The notes under the pieces are model-generated. The model saw nothing but the letters and a program-made list of their open reading frames with translations. It was not told where the DNA came from and ran no database searches. The translations under genes were made by a program, and so were the position numbers. Shown here piece after piece: positions 17,076 to 27,500 of a stretch of DNA of 64,000 nucleotides. Numbering within the stretch: the stretch's first letter is position 1; every line of letters begins with the position of its first letter. Origin of the DNA: Prevotellaceae bacterium KH2P17 (lineage in GTDB: Bacteria; Bacteroidota; Bacteroidia; Bacteroidales; Bacteroidaceae); contig FZRE01000007.1 of NCBI GenBank assembly GCA_900199655.1, forward strand, positions 4,553-68,552. Direction: 5' to 3'.

Positions 17076-19367
17076 TCAGTCTTTGAGCGTGAACGACTGC
17101 ACCTGCACGTCGCGGCTGTTAGGGCCTACCATTACCTGAAATTCGCCCGGCTCGCAGACGTATTGCAACTCGTTGTTATAGAACTTCAGCTTCTCGGCGT
17201 TGATGGTGAAGCTCACGGTCTTGCTCTCGCCCTTCTTCAGACTGATGCGACGGAAGTCGCGGAGCTCCTGCACAGGCCGCGAGACGGAACCTACCATGTC
17301 GCGGATGTACAGCTGCACAACCTCGTCGGCATCGCAGTTGCCCGTGTTGGTCACGGTTACGCTGGCCCTGATGGTGCCCTCGGCCGTCATGGAAGCATTG
17401 CTGAGTGAGAGTGGCCCGTAGCCGAAGGTGGTGTAGCTCAAGCCATAACCGAAGGGGAAGAGCGGCTCGTTGTCTACGTCGAGATAGTTGCTGCGGAACT
17501 TGGTAAACCACTTTCCTTTCTCCAGCGGCCGCCCCGTGTTCAGGTGATTGTAGTAGAGCGGGAGCTGACCCACCGACTTCGGCATGCTGACAGTAAGCCT
17601 GCCCGAGGGCGACTTGTCGCCGAAGAGCACGTCGCAGATGGCGTCGCCGGCCTCTGAACCGCCGAACCACACGTTCAGGATGGCTGCAAAGTTCTCGGCC
17701 TCCCATGTCATGACGGTTGCCCGACCGGAGAAGTTGACCAGCACGATGGGCTTACCCGTCTGCCTGAGAGCCGTGAGCAGGTCTTTCTGTGCATCGAACA
17801 GAGAGAGGTCGGAGCGGCTGCTCGACTCGCCGCTGAATTCGGATGTCTCGCCAATAGCAGCCACAATGACGTCGGCCTGTGCCGCTGTGCGCAGCGCCTC
17901 GTCAAGCAGTTCCTTGTCCGAACGGCCGTCGCGGATTTCCCGACCGAACATAGAACCGTTGGCCTCCAGGCGTTCGTCGTAGCAGATGTTGCTGCCCTTG
18001 GCGTAGGTAACGGTGGCCTTATCGCCTACGGCGTCCTTCATGGCCTGATAGAGCGACTTGTACTTGGCGGCGTCGGCAGCCACACTCCAGGTTCCGGGCA
18101 TGTTGGCCGGCGTGTTGCCCAGCGGCCCAATGAGGGCTATGCGGCCCTTACGCTGCAGGGGCAGCAGCCGTCCGTCGTTCTTCAGCAGCACGAAGGTCTC
18201 CGCAGCCGTTCGCCGGGCTTCGGCACGATGAGCGTCGGTATAGATTTCGGTCTTGGCCCGCTTCGGGTCCAGATACCTGTACGGGTCGCTGAACAGACCG
18301 AGTTTGTACTTGGCCTCGAGTATGCGGCGGCAGGCTGCATCTATGCTCTCCATGCTGACTTTGCCCTCGCGGAGCGACTGTGCCAGCGTACCAACGAAGC
18401 CGTCGGCCACCATGTCCATGTCCGTTCCGGCGTTCAGTGCCAGTGCCGACACCTGTTGCAGGTCGCCCATGCCGTGGGCCGTCATCTCTGCTATGGCCGT
18501 ATAGTCGGTCACCACAAAGCCCTTGAAGCCCCACATGCGGCGCAGCACATCCGTGAGCAGCCACCGGTTGCCCGTGGCGGGAATGCCGTCTACCACATTG
18601 AACGAGGTCATGAAGCTGCCCGCTCCGGCCTCGGCAGCCGCCTTGTAGGGCGGGAAGTAATAGTTGAACATGCGCCACCGGCTCATGTCTACGGTGTTGT
18701 AGTCGCGCCCGGCCTCTGCTCCGCCGTACAGGGCGAAGTGTTTGACGCAAGCCATCACGGTAGATGGGTCGGCGAGGTTGGTGCCCTGATAGCCGCGCAC
18801 CATTGCCTCGGCTATCCGCGAACCCAGATACGGGTCTTCTCCATTGCCCTCCGACATGCGCCCCCAGCGTGCATCACGGCAGATGTCCACCATCGGCGAG
18901 AAGGTCCAACAGATGCCGTCGGCGCTTGCCTCCACAGCAGCAACGCGGGCGGAACGCTCGATAGCGTCCATATCCCAGCTCATGGAGAGCGCCAGGGGGA
19001 TGGGGAACACCGTCTCGTAGCCGTGAATGACGTCCATGCCGAACAGCAACGGAATCTTGAGCCGGCTCTGCTCAACGGCTATTTTCTGCACTTCGCGAAT
19101 CTTGTCGACACCCTTCAGGTTGAAAAGCCCGCCCACCTGTCCGCTGCGAATCTTGCCGGCCACGTCGCTGCTCTTGGCCTGTCCGGTCACGATATCGCCC
19201 GTAACGGGCAGGTTCAGCTGTCCTAACTTCTCTTCCAAAGTCATCTTGCCCATCAGCCCATCAATGAACTTATCCATCCGGGCGTCGCCACTCTGGGCCT
19301 GCATCGTTGCCGGCAACGCCGCCACAGCGGCAAAGGCGAGGGTGCCCATGATATTTTTCAGTTTCAT
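17076..19367 (-). CDS. bglX: GH3 beta-glucosidase (BglX-like), PUL 2
   Basis: A 763-residue periplasmic enzyme with a signal peptide (about 1-25, ending TMQAQ). The N-terminal GH3 barrel has MDVIHGYETVFPIPLALS, VMACVKHFALYGGAEAGRDY and the nucleophile in FVVTDYTAI (D288). The C-terminal GH3 domain has LLKNDGRLLPL, VIVAAIGETSEFSGESSSR and VNFSGRATVMTWE. A fibronectin-III-like domain ends the protein (YFNPF-type region PLFPFGYGLSYTTF, then VTNTGNCDADEVVQLYI). The start at 19367 gives a standard signal peptide; an in-frame ATG lies 11 codons upstream. It lies 231 bases after the GH144-like gene, with a 72-bp triple palindrome between. GH3 partners of GH144 enzymes, such as BT_3567, act on beta-1,2-gluco-oligosaccharides; that specificity is inferred here. 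Confidence 0.92.
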   Translation of the reverse strand: MKLKNIMGTLAFAAVAALPATMQAQSGDARMDKFIDGLMGKMTLEEKLGQLNLPVTGDIVTGQAKSSDVAGKIRSGQVGGLFNLKGVDKIREVQKIAVEQSRLKIPLLFGMDVIHGYETVFPIPLALSMSWDMDAIERSARVAAVEASADGICWTFSPMVDICRDARWGRMSEGNGEDPYLGSRIAEAMVRGYQGTNLADPSTVMACVKHFALYGGAEAGRDYNTVDMSRWRMFNYYFPPYKAAAEAGAGSFMTSFNVVDGIPATGNRWLLTDVLRRMWGFKGFVVTDYTAIAEMTAHGMGDLQQVSALALNAGTDMDMVADGFVGTLAQSLREGKVSMESIDAACRRILEAKYKLGLFSDPYRYLDPKRAKTEIYTDAHRAEARRTAAETFVLLKNDGRLLPLQRKGRIALIGPLGNTPANMPGTWSVAADAAKYKSLYQAMKDAVGDKATVTYAKGSNICYDERLEANGSMFGREIRDGRSDKELLDEALRTAAQADVIVAAIGETSEFSGESSSRSDLSLFDAQKDLLTALRQTGKPIVLVNFSGRATVMTWEAENFAAILNVWFGGSEAGDAICDVLFGDKSPSGRLTVSMPKSVGQLPLYYNHLNTGRPLEKGKWFTKFRSNYLDVDNEPLFPFGYGLSYTTFGYGPLSLSNASMTAEGTIRASVTVTNTGNCDADEVVQLYIRDMVGSVSRPVQELRDFRRISLKKGESKTVSFTINAEKLKFYNNELQYVCEPGEFQVMVGPNSRDVQVQSFTLKD

Positions 19368-19476
19368 ATTTCTTGTTGTTTGATTAAGTTTCTTCATCAT
19401 TCCGCGCTACGGTTGCTGCACGAGCCACGGCTTGAAGACCTGCTGCGCCCTCACCGCATCGCCGCATCGGGCTGCC

Positions 19477-19563
19477 CGTAAGTATGCTCCGGGAACTTTC
19501 GACACTTGTCGCACGATTGTGTGACAGGTGTCGAATGATTGTGCGACACTTGTCGAAAGTTCC
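19477..19563. repeat. 72-bp triple-palindrome element, copy 1
   Basis: The core at 19492-19563 runs from GGAACTTTCGACACTTGTCG to TGTCGAAAGTTCC. It contains three near-palindromes (CGACA-CT-TGTCG, TGACA-GG-TGTCG, CGACA-CT-TGTCG) about 22 bases apart, inside an outer inverted repeat. The left flank GTAAGTATGCTCCGGG matches the right flank of copy 2 in inverse orientation. This copy lies between two genes of the PUL 2 operon. Confidence 0.85.
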
Positions 19564-19598
19564 AAGAGGTAACGTACAGCCTCCCGAAGCTGCACAGT

Positions 19599-20993
19599 CT
19601 ATTGCCACGTGAAGCCCAGTTTCGTGAGCCCCTGTTGTATTTCGGGACAACTCATGAAGAGTTTCCAGAGCAGCCCCGTACGGTAGTTCTCTATCATGGG
19701 GGCGATGGTGCACTGGTCGATGGCCAGATAATGGGGTTCCGTCCAGTTGGCCTGTTCGGAGAAAGCATCGTAGAAACCGTACTTGCCCCATATCCATTGC
19801 CCCTTGTTCCAGAAGCCTTTCAGAGCCTCCATCGACTCCTTCGGCGTGTAGGGGAACGACGACAGTGCTGCCGTGGGCGTAATGACGCCCAGGTCGTTGT
19901 TGGGAGCATGGGCCGAATAGCCACCTACGGAATAGCTGGCCGTCAGGCCCCAGCACTGCTTGCCGTAGCCTTTGTAGCCCTTGGGGTTGGCCACGCAGTA
20001 GTCATAATTGCTCAAGGCGTGGTTGCGCACCACGTTCCACCAGTTGGCATATTGGTCGTGCAGGTGGCGCGGGTCGAGCCCTATCCAGGAATAATGGGCC
20101 CAGAACAAGGGGCCGCCCGTGGCCTCCGCCCCGTTGTGAGCCACCTCCAGCGGGTGGTTATAAGGGGCAGCATTGCTCTTGATGCGGCCGCTGCGGGCCC
20201 AACCCTCATGGTAGCACTCAGCCGGCACACTGTGAGTGGGAGAAGCGGCGGCAAGAATATAGACTATCATGCACTCGTTGTAGCCTTCGAGAGGGAAGTT
20301 CATCACCCACCCGTTGCCGGGTGACCAGTGCCAGTAGATGACGTGCTGGCCGCCGCGCGTGTACCAGTCGAACTCCATCTCGCGCCACAGCTGGTCAATC
20401 TTTGCCGCAAGGTTCCGCTCTGCCTCATTGCCCTCTCTGAAATACTGGCGCACGTAGAGCAGGCTCTCCATGAGGAACGAGCTCTCCACAAGGTCGCCTC
20501 CGTCGTCCTTCTCGCCGAAGGGTTTCACCTTGCCCGTAGGGCCATGAAGCCAGTGAGGCCACGCACCGTGGAAGCGGTCGGCCCGGGCCAGATAGTCAAC
20601 TATCTTGGTTAGGCGTGCCACTCCTTCCGAGCGGCCTATGAAGCCGCGGTCGATGCCCACGAGAAGGCCGGCAATACCGAAGCCGCTTCCGCCGATGGTA
20701 ACGACGTCCTTGTCGGCCGACGGATAGTTGCCGTCCAGATGGATGCGCTCTGGAGCGAGGCCCGAGGTGGGTTCGGCGCCGTCCCACATGTAGTTCAAAC
20801 TTACCTTCTGGATGTAGTCCAGCAGCTCGTCGTCACTGCCGAAGGTGGACGGGCGGCCCGGTACCACGGCCGATGTGCCACCGCTGCCACCCTCTCCCGG
20901 AGACGTGGGAACGGTTGATTTCTCGCCGGCCGAGCACGAGCTGATTGACAGCAGCAGGGCTGCCAGCATGGAATAAAAGAGGTTGTTGCTCAT
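19599..20993 (-). CDS. Glucoamylase-fold lipoprotein, GH144-like (PUL 2)
   Basis: A 464-residue lipoprotein (SISSC, C20) with a (alpha/alpha)6 glucoamylase domain of the PF10091 type. Typical segments are YMWDGAEPTSGLAPER, VTIGGSGFGIAGLLVGIDRG, FHGAWPHWLHGPTGKVKPFG, DGGDLVESSFLMESLLYVRQ, YWHWSPGNGWVMNFPLEGYN and AIDQCTIAPMIENYRTGLLW. Members beside GH3 enzymes in Bacteroidetes include GH144 endo-beta-1,2-glucanases; the acidic residues in the DGGDLVE segment are in the region used by those enzymes. The start at 20993 overlaps the stop of the upstream gene as ATGA, so the two are translationally coupled. The fold assignment is strong, the GH144 activity is inferred; another endo-glucanase is possible. 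Confidence 0.85.
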   Translation of the reverse strand: MSNNLFYSMLAALLLSISSCSAGEKSTVPTSPGEGGSGGTSAVVPGRPSTFGSDDELLDYIQKVSLNYMWDGAEPTSGLAPERIHLDGNYPSADKDVVTIGGSGFGIAGLLVGIDRGFIGRSEGVARLTKIVDYLARADRFHGAWPHWLHGPTGKVKPFGEKDDGGDLVESSFLMESLLYVRQYFREGNEAERNLAAKIDQLWREMEFDWYTRGGQHVIYWHWSPGNGWVMNFPLEGYNECMIVYILAAASPTHSVPAECYHEGWARSGRIKSNAAPYNHPLEVAHNGAEATGGPLFWAHYSWIGLDPRHLHDQYANWWNVVRNHALSNYDYCVANPKGYKGYGKQCWGLTASYSVGGYSAHAPNNDLGVITPTAALSSFPYTPKESMEALKGFWNKGQWIWGKYGFYDAFSEQANWTEPHYLAIDQCTIAPMIENYRTGLLWKLFMSCPEIQQGLTKLGFTWQ

Positions 20994-23110
20994 TGCTTGA
21001 TGATTTTGGATTTGGCCGAAACGCCCGATTCGCCAAGCGCCTCGATGGTAAAATAGTAGCTGGTGCCGCGGTCCATGCCGCGGAAATCGTAGGAGGTGGC
21101 TCCGTTTACAGTAATGCAATGGTAGAGTTTGCCGGGAGCCGTGCCATAGAGAATGTTATAACCATAGGCATTGCGGCTGGGTTTCCAGCTGATGAGGGCG
21201 TTGCGGGCATCGCTGCGGCTGCGCTTCACGCTGAATTCCCGTACGGGTTCAGGCTTTTCCACGTCGGCATGGCCGAACACGCGGATGTCCGACAGGCAGA
21301 ATTTTCCATTGCCCGGCACGTGCAGGTTTACCACTTTCAGATAGCGGGTGCGCAAGGGCTGCAGTAGCTCTACATAGTCATGGGGCATGTCGCGGTCGTT
21401 GTCACTGCGGTCTACGGCCAGCGTCCACGTTTCTCCATCACTGCTTGCCAGAATCCGGTACTGGTAGTAGGTATCGTTGGCACGGTTGGTTTGCAGGGTA
21501 TTATGGTCGTAGAAATTCAGCTGGATGGCCCTTACCTCGCGCTCGCCTCCCAAGTCCATCAGTGCCCATTCGCCCGCATTGCCCGTCCGGGCACTCCAGT
21601 AGGTACGGATATTCTCATCCGACAGGTTTGCTGCCGACAGCGTATCGGTTGACGAAACTTCCACCTTCTTGCCATAGGAGAGCAGCATCCATCCCGTAAA
21701 ACGGTCGGGGCCGGTGTAGTCGGCATTGCGTTGCGGATAGTCGCCGAAAGCGGTGTTGCTCCACATCACGCCGTCGGCATCGAAGTAGACGGGGTAGAGG
21801 CCGATGCGGCGCTCGAACTTATACTTGAGCGAAAGCATGCAGGTGCCCACATGCCAGTATTGCCCGTGGCGGTCGCTGAAGGTTCCCCCGTGCCCCACTC
21901 CCTGCACAAAGCCGCCCGGCTTGTAGCTCATGGGGTTGTGTTGCTGGTAGGTAAAGGGACCCAGCGGGCGGTTGCTTACATACACACCGTCGGCATAAAC
22001 CTTGAATTCCGTACCCGGCGCGCCGTATTGCAGATAGTATTTGCCACCATGCTTGGTCATATAAGCCCCCTCGGTAAAGGGCTTCAGGGTAACCTCATCA
22101 TCGTTGTTCATGCCAAAGCGTTCCCATCCGTGCTGCTCGGGATGCAGCATCAGCACGTCGTGAATCTTGCTGATGGGGGCAAAACTCTGTCGACTCAGCT
22201 CTACGGCCTTGAGCGGATACTCGTTGCTACTGCCGTAGTAGAGATACAGCCGGCCGTCATCATCGAGAAAAAGACAGGGATCCCACGACGGCAACGTATT
22301 GCGGCCCACCGCCTGACGCCACCTTCCCTGCTCGGGATGGGTGGTAAACCAAATGGGCAAACCTTCGTAAGTGGAGCCTGTATAATATAAGGTATCGCCG
22401 CTGACGAATGCCGCCGGGGCGCATTGGTCGTCGTCCGTTGGGCGGCGCTGGAACGAGGCCGGCTGGAAATTCCAGTCGCTCAGGTTGTGCGAATAATGAT
22501 AGCCGCCCTGATTGGTGGAAAAAAGAAGATACTGCCCTTTGTACATCAAGGCCATGGGGTCGGCCGATGAGCGGAAACAACCGCCACGGCGTACGTTGTC
22601 GTTGTAGGGTTCGTAGTTGTAGCTAATGTTCAGGGGATTGCAGTAAGTGGCTGTTTCGAGGCGGGCGGGGTCGAACCACTGCGTTCTCTGAGCTGCCTGT
22701 CGGGGCAGCACTGCTACCAACTTGCCGGCTTGCTGCATTACGATGTCTGCCTGCCGTTGCTCTTTCGAGCGATAGACATGAGCAAATTCCATACCGGGAT
22801 ACCATACATACAGATGCAGGTCGCCATCGGTCGACTTGAGCGAATAACGCCCGTCGGCGTCCGTATTGCAATGAACGGGAGAGGCGAAGTACATCACTGT
22901 AGCCCCTTCGAGTGGCTTGCCGCTGTCGTCGGTCACGCGGCCGGTCACCTCGTACGCATTGTTCACGGATATGTAGTAATCGCTCACCTGCCCTTTCACC
23001 ACCTTAACGGTATCATCCCCGGTCCCGACAAATCCTGCCGAAGCAGGAGAGGCCGAAACCGAAAGGATGTATCCGGTCGTGACGGCTGCCGTGAGCCATA
23101 GTCTATTCAT
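20990..23110 (-). CDS. GH43-like propeller protein with discoidin and FN3 domains (PUL 2)
   Basis: A 706-residue exported protein. It has a signal peptide (about 1-24), a carboxypeptidase-regulatory-like domain (about 45-125: YEVTGRVTDDSGKPLEGATV), a five-bladed GH43-like propeller (about 150-480: CFRSSADPMALMYKGQYLLF, LPSWDPCLFLDDDGRLYLYY, FTEGAYMTKHGGKYYLQYG, GHGGTFSDRHGQYWHVG), a discoidin domain (about 490-620) and a C-terminal fibronectin-III domain (about 630-706: NALISWKPSRNAYGYNILYG). The Asp and Glu positions of GH43-type enzymes are present in the expected places. The start at 23110 overlaps SusD by eight bases; the stop overlaps the next start. A GH43-like enzyme in a suspected beta-1,2-glucan locus is unexpected, so the substrate is open. 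Confidence 0.82.
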   Translation of the reverse strand: MNRLWLTAAVTTGYILSVSASPASAGFVGTGDDTVKVVKGQVSDYYISVNNAYEVTGRVTDDSGKPLEGATVMYFASPVHCNTDADGRYSLKSTDGDLHLYVWYPGMEFAHVYRSKEQRQADIVMQQAGKLVAVLPRQAAQRTQWFDPARLETATYCNPLNISYNYEPYNDNVRRGGCFRSSADPMALMYKGQYLLFSTNQGGYHYSHNLSDWNFQPASFQRRPTDDDQCAPAAFVSGDTLYYTGSTYEGLPIWFTTHPEQGRWRQAVGRNTLPSWDPCLFLDDDGRLYLYYGSSNEYPLKAVELSRQSFAPISKIHDVLMLHPEQHGWERFGMNNDDEVTLKPFTEGAYMTKHGGKYYLQYGAPGTEFKVYADGVYVSNRPLGPFTYQQHNPMSYKPGGFVQGVGHGGTFSDRHGQYWHVGTCMLSLKYKFERRIGLYPVYFDADGVMWSNTAFGDYPQRNADYTGPDRFTGWMLLSYGKKVEVSSTDTLSAANLSDENIRTYWSARTGNAGEWALMDLGGEREVRAIQLNFYDHNTLQTNRANDTYYQYRILASSDGETWTLAVDRSDNDRDMPHDYVELLQPLRTRYLKVVNLHVPGNGKFCLSDIRVFGHADVEKPEPVREFSVKRSRSDARNALISWKPSRNAYGYNILYGTAPGKLYHCITVNGATSYDFRGMDRGTSYYFTIEALGESGVSAKSKIIKQ

Positions 23111-24554
23111 TGACAGGAGCGTTCTTAAGTTCGGGAACATCGCTCAGTTGCTGGAACGGAAGCGGGTAGTAAGTCTTATCCTCACTCCAGCCTTTGCTGC
23201 CAAGCACGGTGGCAAGTTGACCGGTACGCAGCAGGTCGTTGTAGCGTTCACCCCACTCGCCGGCCAGCTCTATGCGGCGTTCGTCCATAATCTGGGCCGC
23301 CGTAACGCCTGTTATGGCAGGCATGTGGGCACGTGCCCGCACCAAGTTAAAGGGCACATCGCCATTCTCTCCCAGGCGAACCTTGGCCTCGGCGTTCATC
23401 AGCAGCACATCGGCATAGCGCAGGATACGCACATTGTTGCCTGCTCCGGCCTTCCATTCACGTCCAGGCGTGATTTCACTCTTCGGTGTATAGTTCTTGC
23501 CATCATAGAAGTCGGTCTTCGTACCGTCGGTGATGTTGTCGCCTCCACGGGTAACGGTTCCGCCTCCCTGCAGGAAAGTAGTTTCCAAACGCACGGTTTC
23601 GCCGCGATTCTCGGCCCACTTTTCAAACTCTGGATAGAATCTTATAAAGTTCCAACCGCCCATACTTCCGGGATTCTGGAATACAAACCACTGGTCTACA
23701 TCCACCATATCGCCCGACCCGGTACCGAAGTCGGTGCTCTGACATTCAAAGAGACTCTCGTTGCAGAGCTTCCCTGGTATCTTGAAGAGTTCGTAGTAAT
23801 CGGCATAGAGTTGGAATTTGCCGCTGTTGATGATATCGTCGGTCAGAGTCTTCACTTGTCCGTAGTTGCCTTGGTTGAGGTAAATTTTGGCGGCAAGGTG
23901 CTCGGCCGTGAAGGCCGTAACAGCCCCCTGATGCTCCATCTCGTTGGGACGCAGGCGCGGACAGTTCTCCATTGCGTAGCTCAAGTCTTCCAACATGTAC
24001 CGGTAAACCACGTCGATGGTGGAGCGGGTGAGGTCAGTCTGGTTGTTGTCACGCAGGATGGTGACAGGCCCGAAAGCCTGAATCAGCCGATAGTAGGCAT
24101 AGGCCCGCAGCGTGCGTACCTCTCCGCAGTAGGAGCGATAGGCAGTTCGCTGGCTCTCGGTGGTCATGTTCTCGGCATAGCTGTCGAGCGAGCTGAGTGC
24201 TGCATTGGCCACCTTGATGATGCCGTAATACTGGTTCCACATTTCGTTGAGCCCCCAGAAGGAGTTGTCGTACTTGTAGTTACCAAAGTCAACGAGCAGC
24301 TGCTGGTCGTCGGTACGCCCCGACCACATGTCGTCATCGCGGACGATGGAGAGCGGCCAGATAACCCAGTGCATGGCTCCCGTGCGCACTTTAGCATATA
24401 CACCCGATACGGGCTGATAGAGATTGTCCAGGTTTGTAAAGTCCACACTGGTCTCGGGAACGCTGTCCTCGGGGTCTTTATCAAGATAGTCGCCACATGA
24501 AGCAAAGGTAAGAGTTGCGAGGGCGAGGATTGAAAAATATTTTATCAGTTTCAT
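23103..24554 (-). CDS. SusD/RagB-family surface lipoprotein (PUL 2)
   Basis: A 483-residue lipoprotein (FASC, C20, followed by GDYLDKDPEDS). It shows the classic RagB/SusD pattern: VDFTNLDNLYQPVSGVYAKV, LRAYAYYRLIQAFGPVTILR, YMLEDLSYAMENCP, AAKIYLNQGNYGQVKTLTDD, and the C-terminal ILRYADVLLMNAEAKVRLGE and IMDERRIELAGEWGERYNDL. It follows SusC by 20 bases and overlaps the GH43-like gene by eight. Confidence 0.95.
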   Translation of the reverse strand: MKLIKYFSILALATLTFASCGDYLDKDPEDSVPETSVDFTNLDNLYQPVSGVYAKVRTGAMHWVIWPLSIVRDDDMWSGRTDDQQLLVDFGNYKYDNSFWGLNEMWNQYYGIIKVANAALSSLDSYAENMTTESQRTAYRSYCGEVRTLRAYAYYRLIQAFGPVTILRDNNQTDLTRSTIDVVYRYMLEDLSYAMENCPRLRPNEMEHQGAVTAFTAEHLAAKIYLNQGNYGQVKTLTDDIINSGKFQLYADYYELFKIPGKLCNESLFECQSTDFGTGSGDMVDVDQWFVFQNPGSMGGWNFIRFYPEFEKWAENRGETVRLETTFLQGGGTVTRGGDNITDGTKTDFYDGKNYTPKSEITPGREWKAGAGNNVRILRYADVLLMNAEAKVRLGENGDVPFNLVRARAHMPAITGVTAAQIMDERRIELAGEWGERYNDLLRTGQLATVLGSKGWSEDKTYYPLPFQQLSDVPELKNAPVNE

Positions 24555-24574
24555 TTCGATAGATAATTAAGTGG

Positions 24575-27500
24575 TTAGAATTGTATCTGAACGCCGAAGG
24601 TATAGGTTGCCGTGAGCGGATAAACTTCGGTATCCCAGCCTTCTGAGTCGCTGATTTCGGGCGTGAAGGCGTGAGCCGAGAACACGGTCAGCGGTCTGTC
24701 GGCCGTCAGACTCAGGCGAACGGAAGGCAGCGTGTAGGCACCGAACTTGATGTTCCTGAACGAATAGCCTAACGTTACGTTCTGAATGCGGAAGAAGTCA
24801 GCGCTCTCAACAAAGTAGGAATTCACGCGCTGGTCGCTCACATTCCACCCTTTGGTGAGTGCCTTGGCCGAAGGATTGCTGTTGGTGGAGCCTGCTCCGG
24901 TCCAACGGTCCAGATACTGGTCGGCGTCGAAGTTGTAGAGGCTCGAAGCATAGCGCAGGGCACGCTTGCGGTTATACATCTGTGCACCCGTTTGTCCGTA
25001 GGTTGTCAGTTCGAAGTCGAAGTTCCTGTACTCGAACCCAAGGTTCACCCCGTAGGTGAAGTTGGGCATGTAGGAACCCAAGGTGGTGCGGTCGTTGCCG
25101 TCGATGGTACCGTCGCCGCTCACATCTGCATAGCGGAAGTCACCCGGTTCCAGACCGTTGGCCACGGCCACAGGGTCGGCTGCCACTTCTTCGGGCGTCT
25201 GGTAGATGCCTGCCACCTTGTATCCGTAGAATGAGTTCATCTCATGTCCTACCCAATTCACGGTTTTTCCGCCCTGAATGAAGCTGCTTCCGCTGAGGCT
25301 CTTCACCTCGTTCCAGAGGAAAGAGAGGTTGGCACCGACGTGATATTTGAAGTCGGCACCGAGGCGGTCGGTCCACGTTGCCGATACGTCGAAGCCCTGA
25401 TTGAGAATCTTGCCGTAGTTGCCGGCCAGCACATCGTTGCTGAAGGGCAGGCGCGGACTGATGACCGCATTCTTCGTCATGCGGTGGAAATAGTCGGCGT
25501 CAATGTTCAACCGGCTTCTGAAAGTGGCCAGGTTAAAGCCTGCGTTCAGTTCGTCTACAAGCTCCCATTTCAGCCAACTGAAGTACGAAGTATTCTGATA
25601 GCCGGGATAGGTGGAGTTGCCGAAAACGCCCGAAGCGCCATTGCCGGTAGTGATGGATGCAAAACCGTCGCTCGCGGCCACATGGTCATTGCCCAGCTTG
25701 CCCCAGCTTGCGCGCAGTTTCAGGTAGTTGATGGCATGCTGATTCTTCATAAACGGTTCCTCGGTAACCACCCAGGCGGCGCCTACTGACGGAAAATAGC
25801 CCCAGTGCTCCTGATATTTCGACGAGCCGTCGGCACGCATGGTGAGCATCAGCATGTACTTGTCCTTGTAGTTGTAGTTCAGTCGGGCAAAGTAGCTCAA
25901 GCCCCGGTAAGTGGTACCACCGTCGCCGTTGGAGTCCGAATCCTCGTCACCAAGGTTCAGATACTTGTACTCGTCCTTTCCTCCGGGCACGTTCGAGCGT
26001 GCTCCAACGAGATAGCGGTAGTTTTCCTCGCGCATGGAGAAGCCCAACATGGCACCGAAGGTGTGGTCGCCGAAGGTGTCGTTGTACTGCAGCGTGTTGT
26101 CCCAGATGGAGTTGTTGTAGGTTGTCATGCTCTTGCTGAGCGCCGTGGTAGTGGTTTGTTGCTGCGTACTTACAAAGTATTTGGGCGTAAACGTGCGCGA
26201 TTCCAGTGTGGAGTGGTTGTAGCTGATGCTTGTACGCAGGCTCAACTTCTCGGGCAGCAGCTGGAACTTAGCGTAGAAGTTGGTATTGTATTGCTTTGTA
26301 TTGGTATCGCTGTCGTAGTAGTTCGCCGTGGCCACGGGATTGAAGAAGTTGTTGGTATAGCCTACTGAAGAGGGGGCAGCGTACTTCACCGGGTCGGCCT
26401 GTCCATTGTTGGCATCGAACACGGGATAGAGTCCAGGTGCGTTGAAGGCCTGCTGCCAAGCCGCATTGTTGGCAAACTGCTGCTGTGCACTGGTAAAGAT
26501 GCCGTTAAAGCCCACCTTGAGCCACTTCGTGGCGTCGTAGTCTACGGCGGCACGGAAGTTGAGTCGCTTGAAGTCGTTGTCAACATCCATGATACCGTTC
26601 TGGTACAGATAACTCGTACCCAGCGAATAGGTAGCCCGTTCACTGCCGCCGCTGATGCCTACGCTATGGTTGGTGATGACGGCGTCGCGCAGCAGTTCCT
26701 TGTACCAGTCGGTATCGCTGCCGTAGGTCCAGTTGTGGAAGTCGGCATCGGCATGGCTTCCGCCGAAGCGGTCGATGCTGGCAATGGCATAGGGAGAATA
26801 CGTGTCGAAGCCGGCCTCCATCAGCATCTGTGCGTACTGGGCAGAGTTGGCCATCTTCAGTACATTGGTGGCTTTCTGCACGCCTACATAGCCGTCGTAG
26901 GTTATCTTGGCATCTTGATTGCGCACGCCTTTCTTTGTCGTGATGATGACTACGCCGTTGGCAGCCCGCACGCCGTAGATAGCGGCAGCCGAGGCATCCT
27001 TGAGCACGCTCATGTCTTCAATGTCGCTGCTGTTCAGGAAGTTGATGTTGTCGTAGAACATGCCGTCGACAACATACAGCGGAGTGGAGTTTGCGAACGA
27101 GCCATTGCCGCGAATCTTCACCGTAGGGCCGGCACCAGGCGCGCCGCTGTTAACCACGTTCACGCCTGCCACCTTGCCCTGCATGGCTGCCATGGGTGAT
27201 GACGACGGCGTGCTGAGCAGCTCGTCGCCCTTAATGACGGCGATGGGCGAGGTGAGATCCTTGGCCTTGGCCGAGCCGTAGCCTATCACCACCACTTGGT
27301 CCAGCATCTGCGAGTCGTCCTCCAGCTTGATTTCCATCTGCGGAGAGGCCGCCAGCGTCTGGGTTTTCATGCCCACATAGGTAACGGAGATTTTGGCTCC
27401 AGCCGGTACGTCGCCGATGGTGAAATTGCCGTCCAGGTCGGTCACGGCTCCCTTACTTGAGCCTTCCACCATGACGGTAGCACCGATAACGGGTAAGTTG

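Noticed and set aside
19492..19563. Triple palindromes as ordinary intrinsic terminators
   Set aside because: None has a T-run after the stem, one lies within an operon and others lie in divergent regions where a terminator is not needed.
23067..24500. 477-codon plus-strand open frame across SusD of PUL 2
   Set aside because: Antisense shadow of SusD with no motif or ribosome-binding site.
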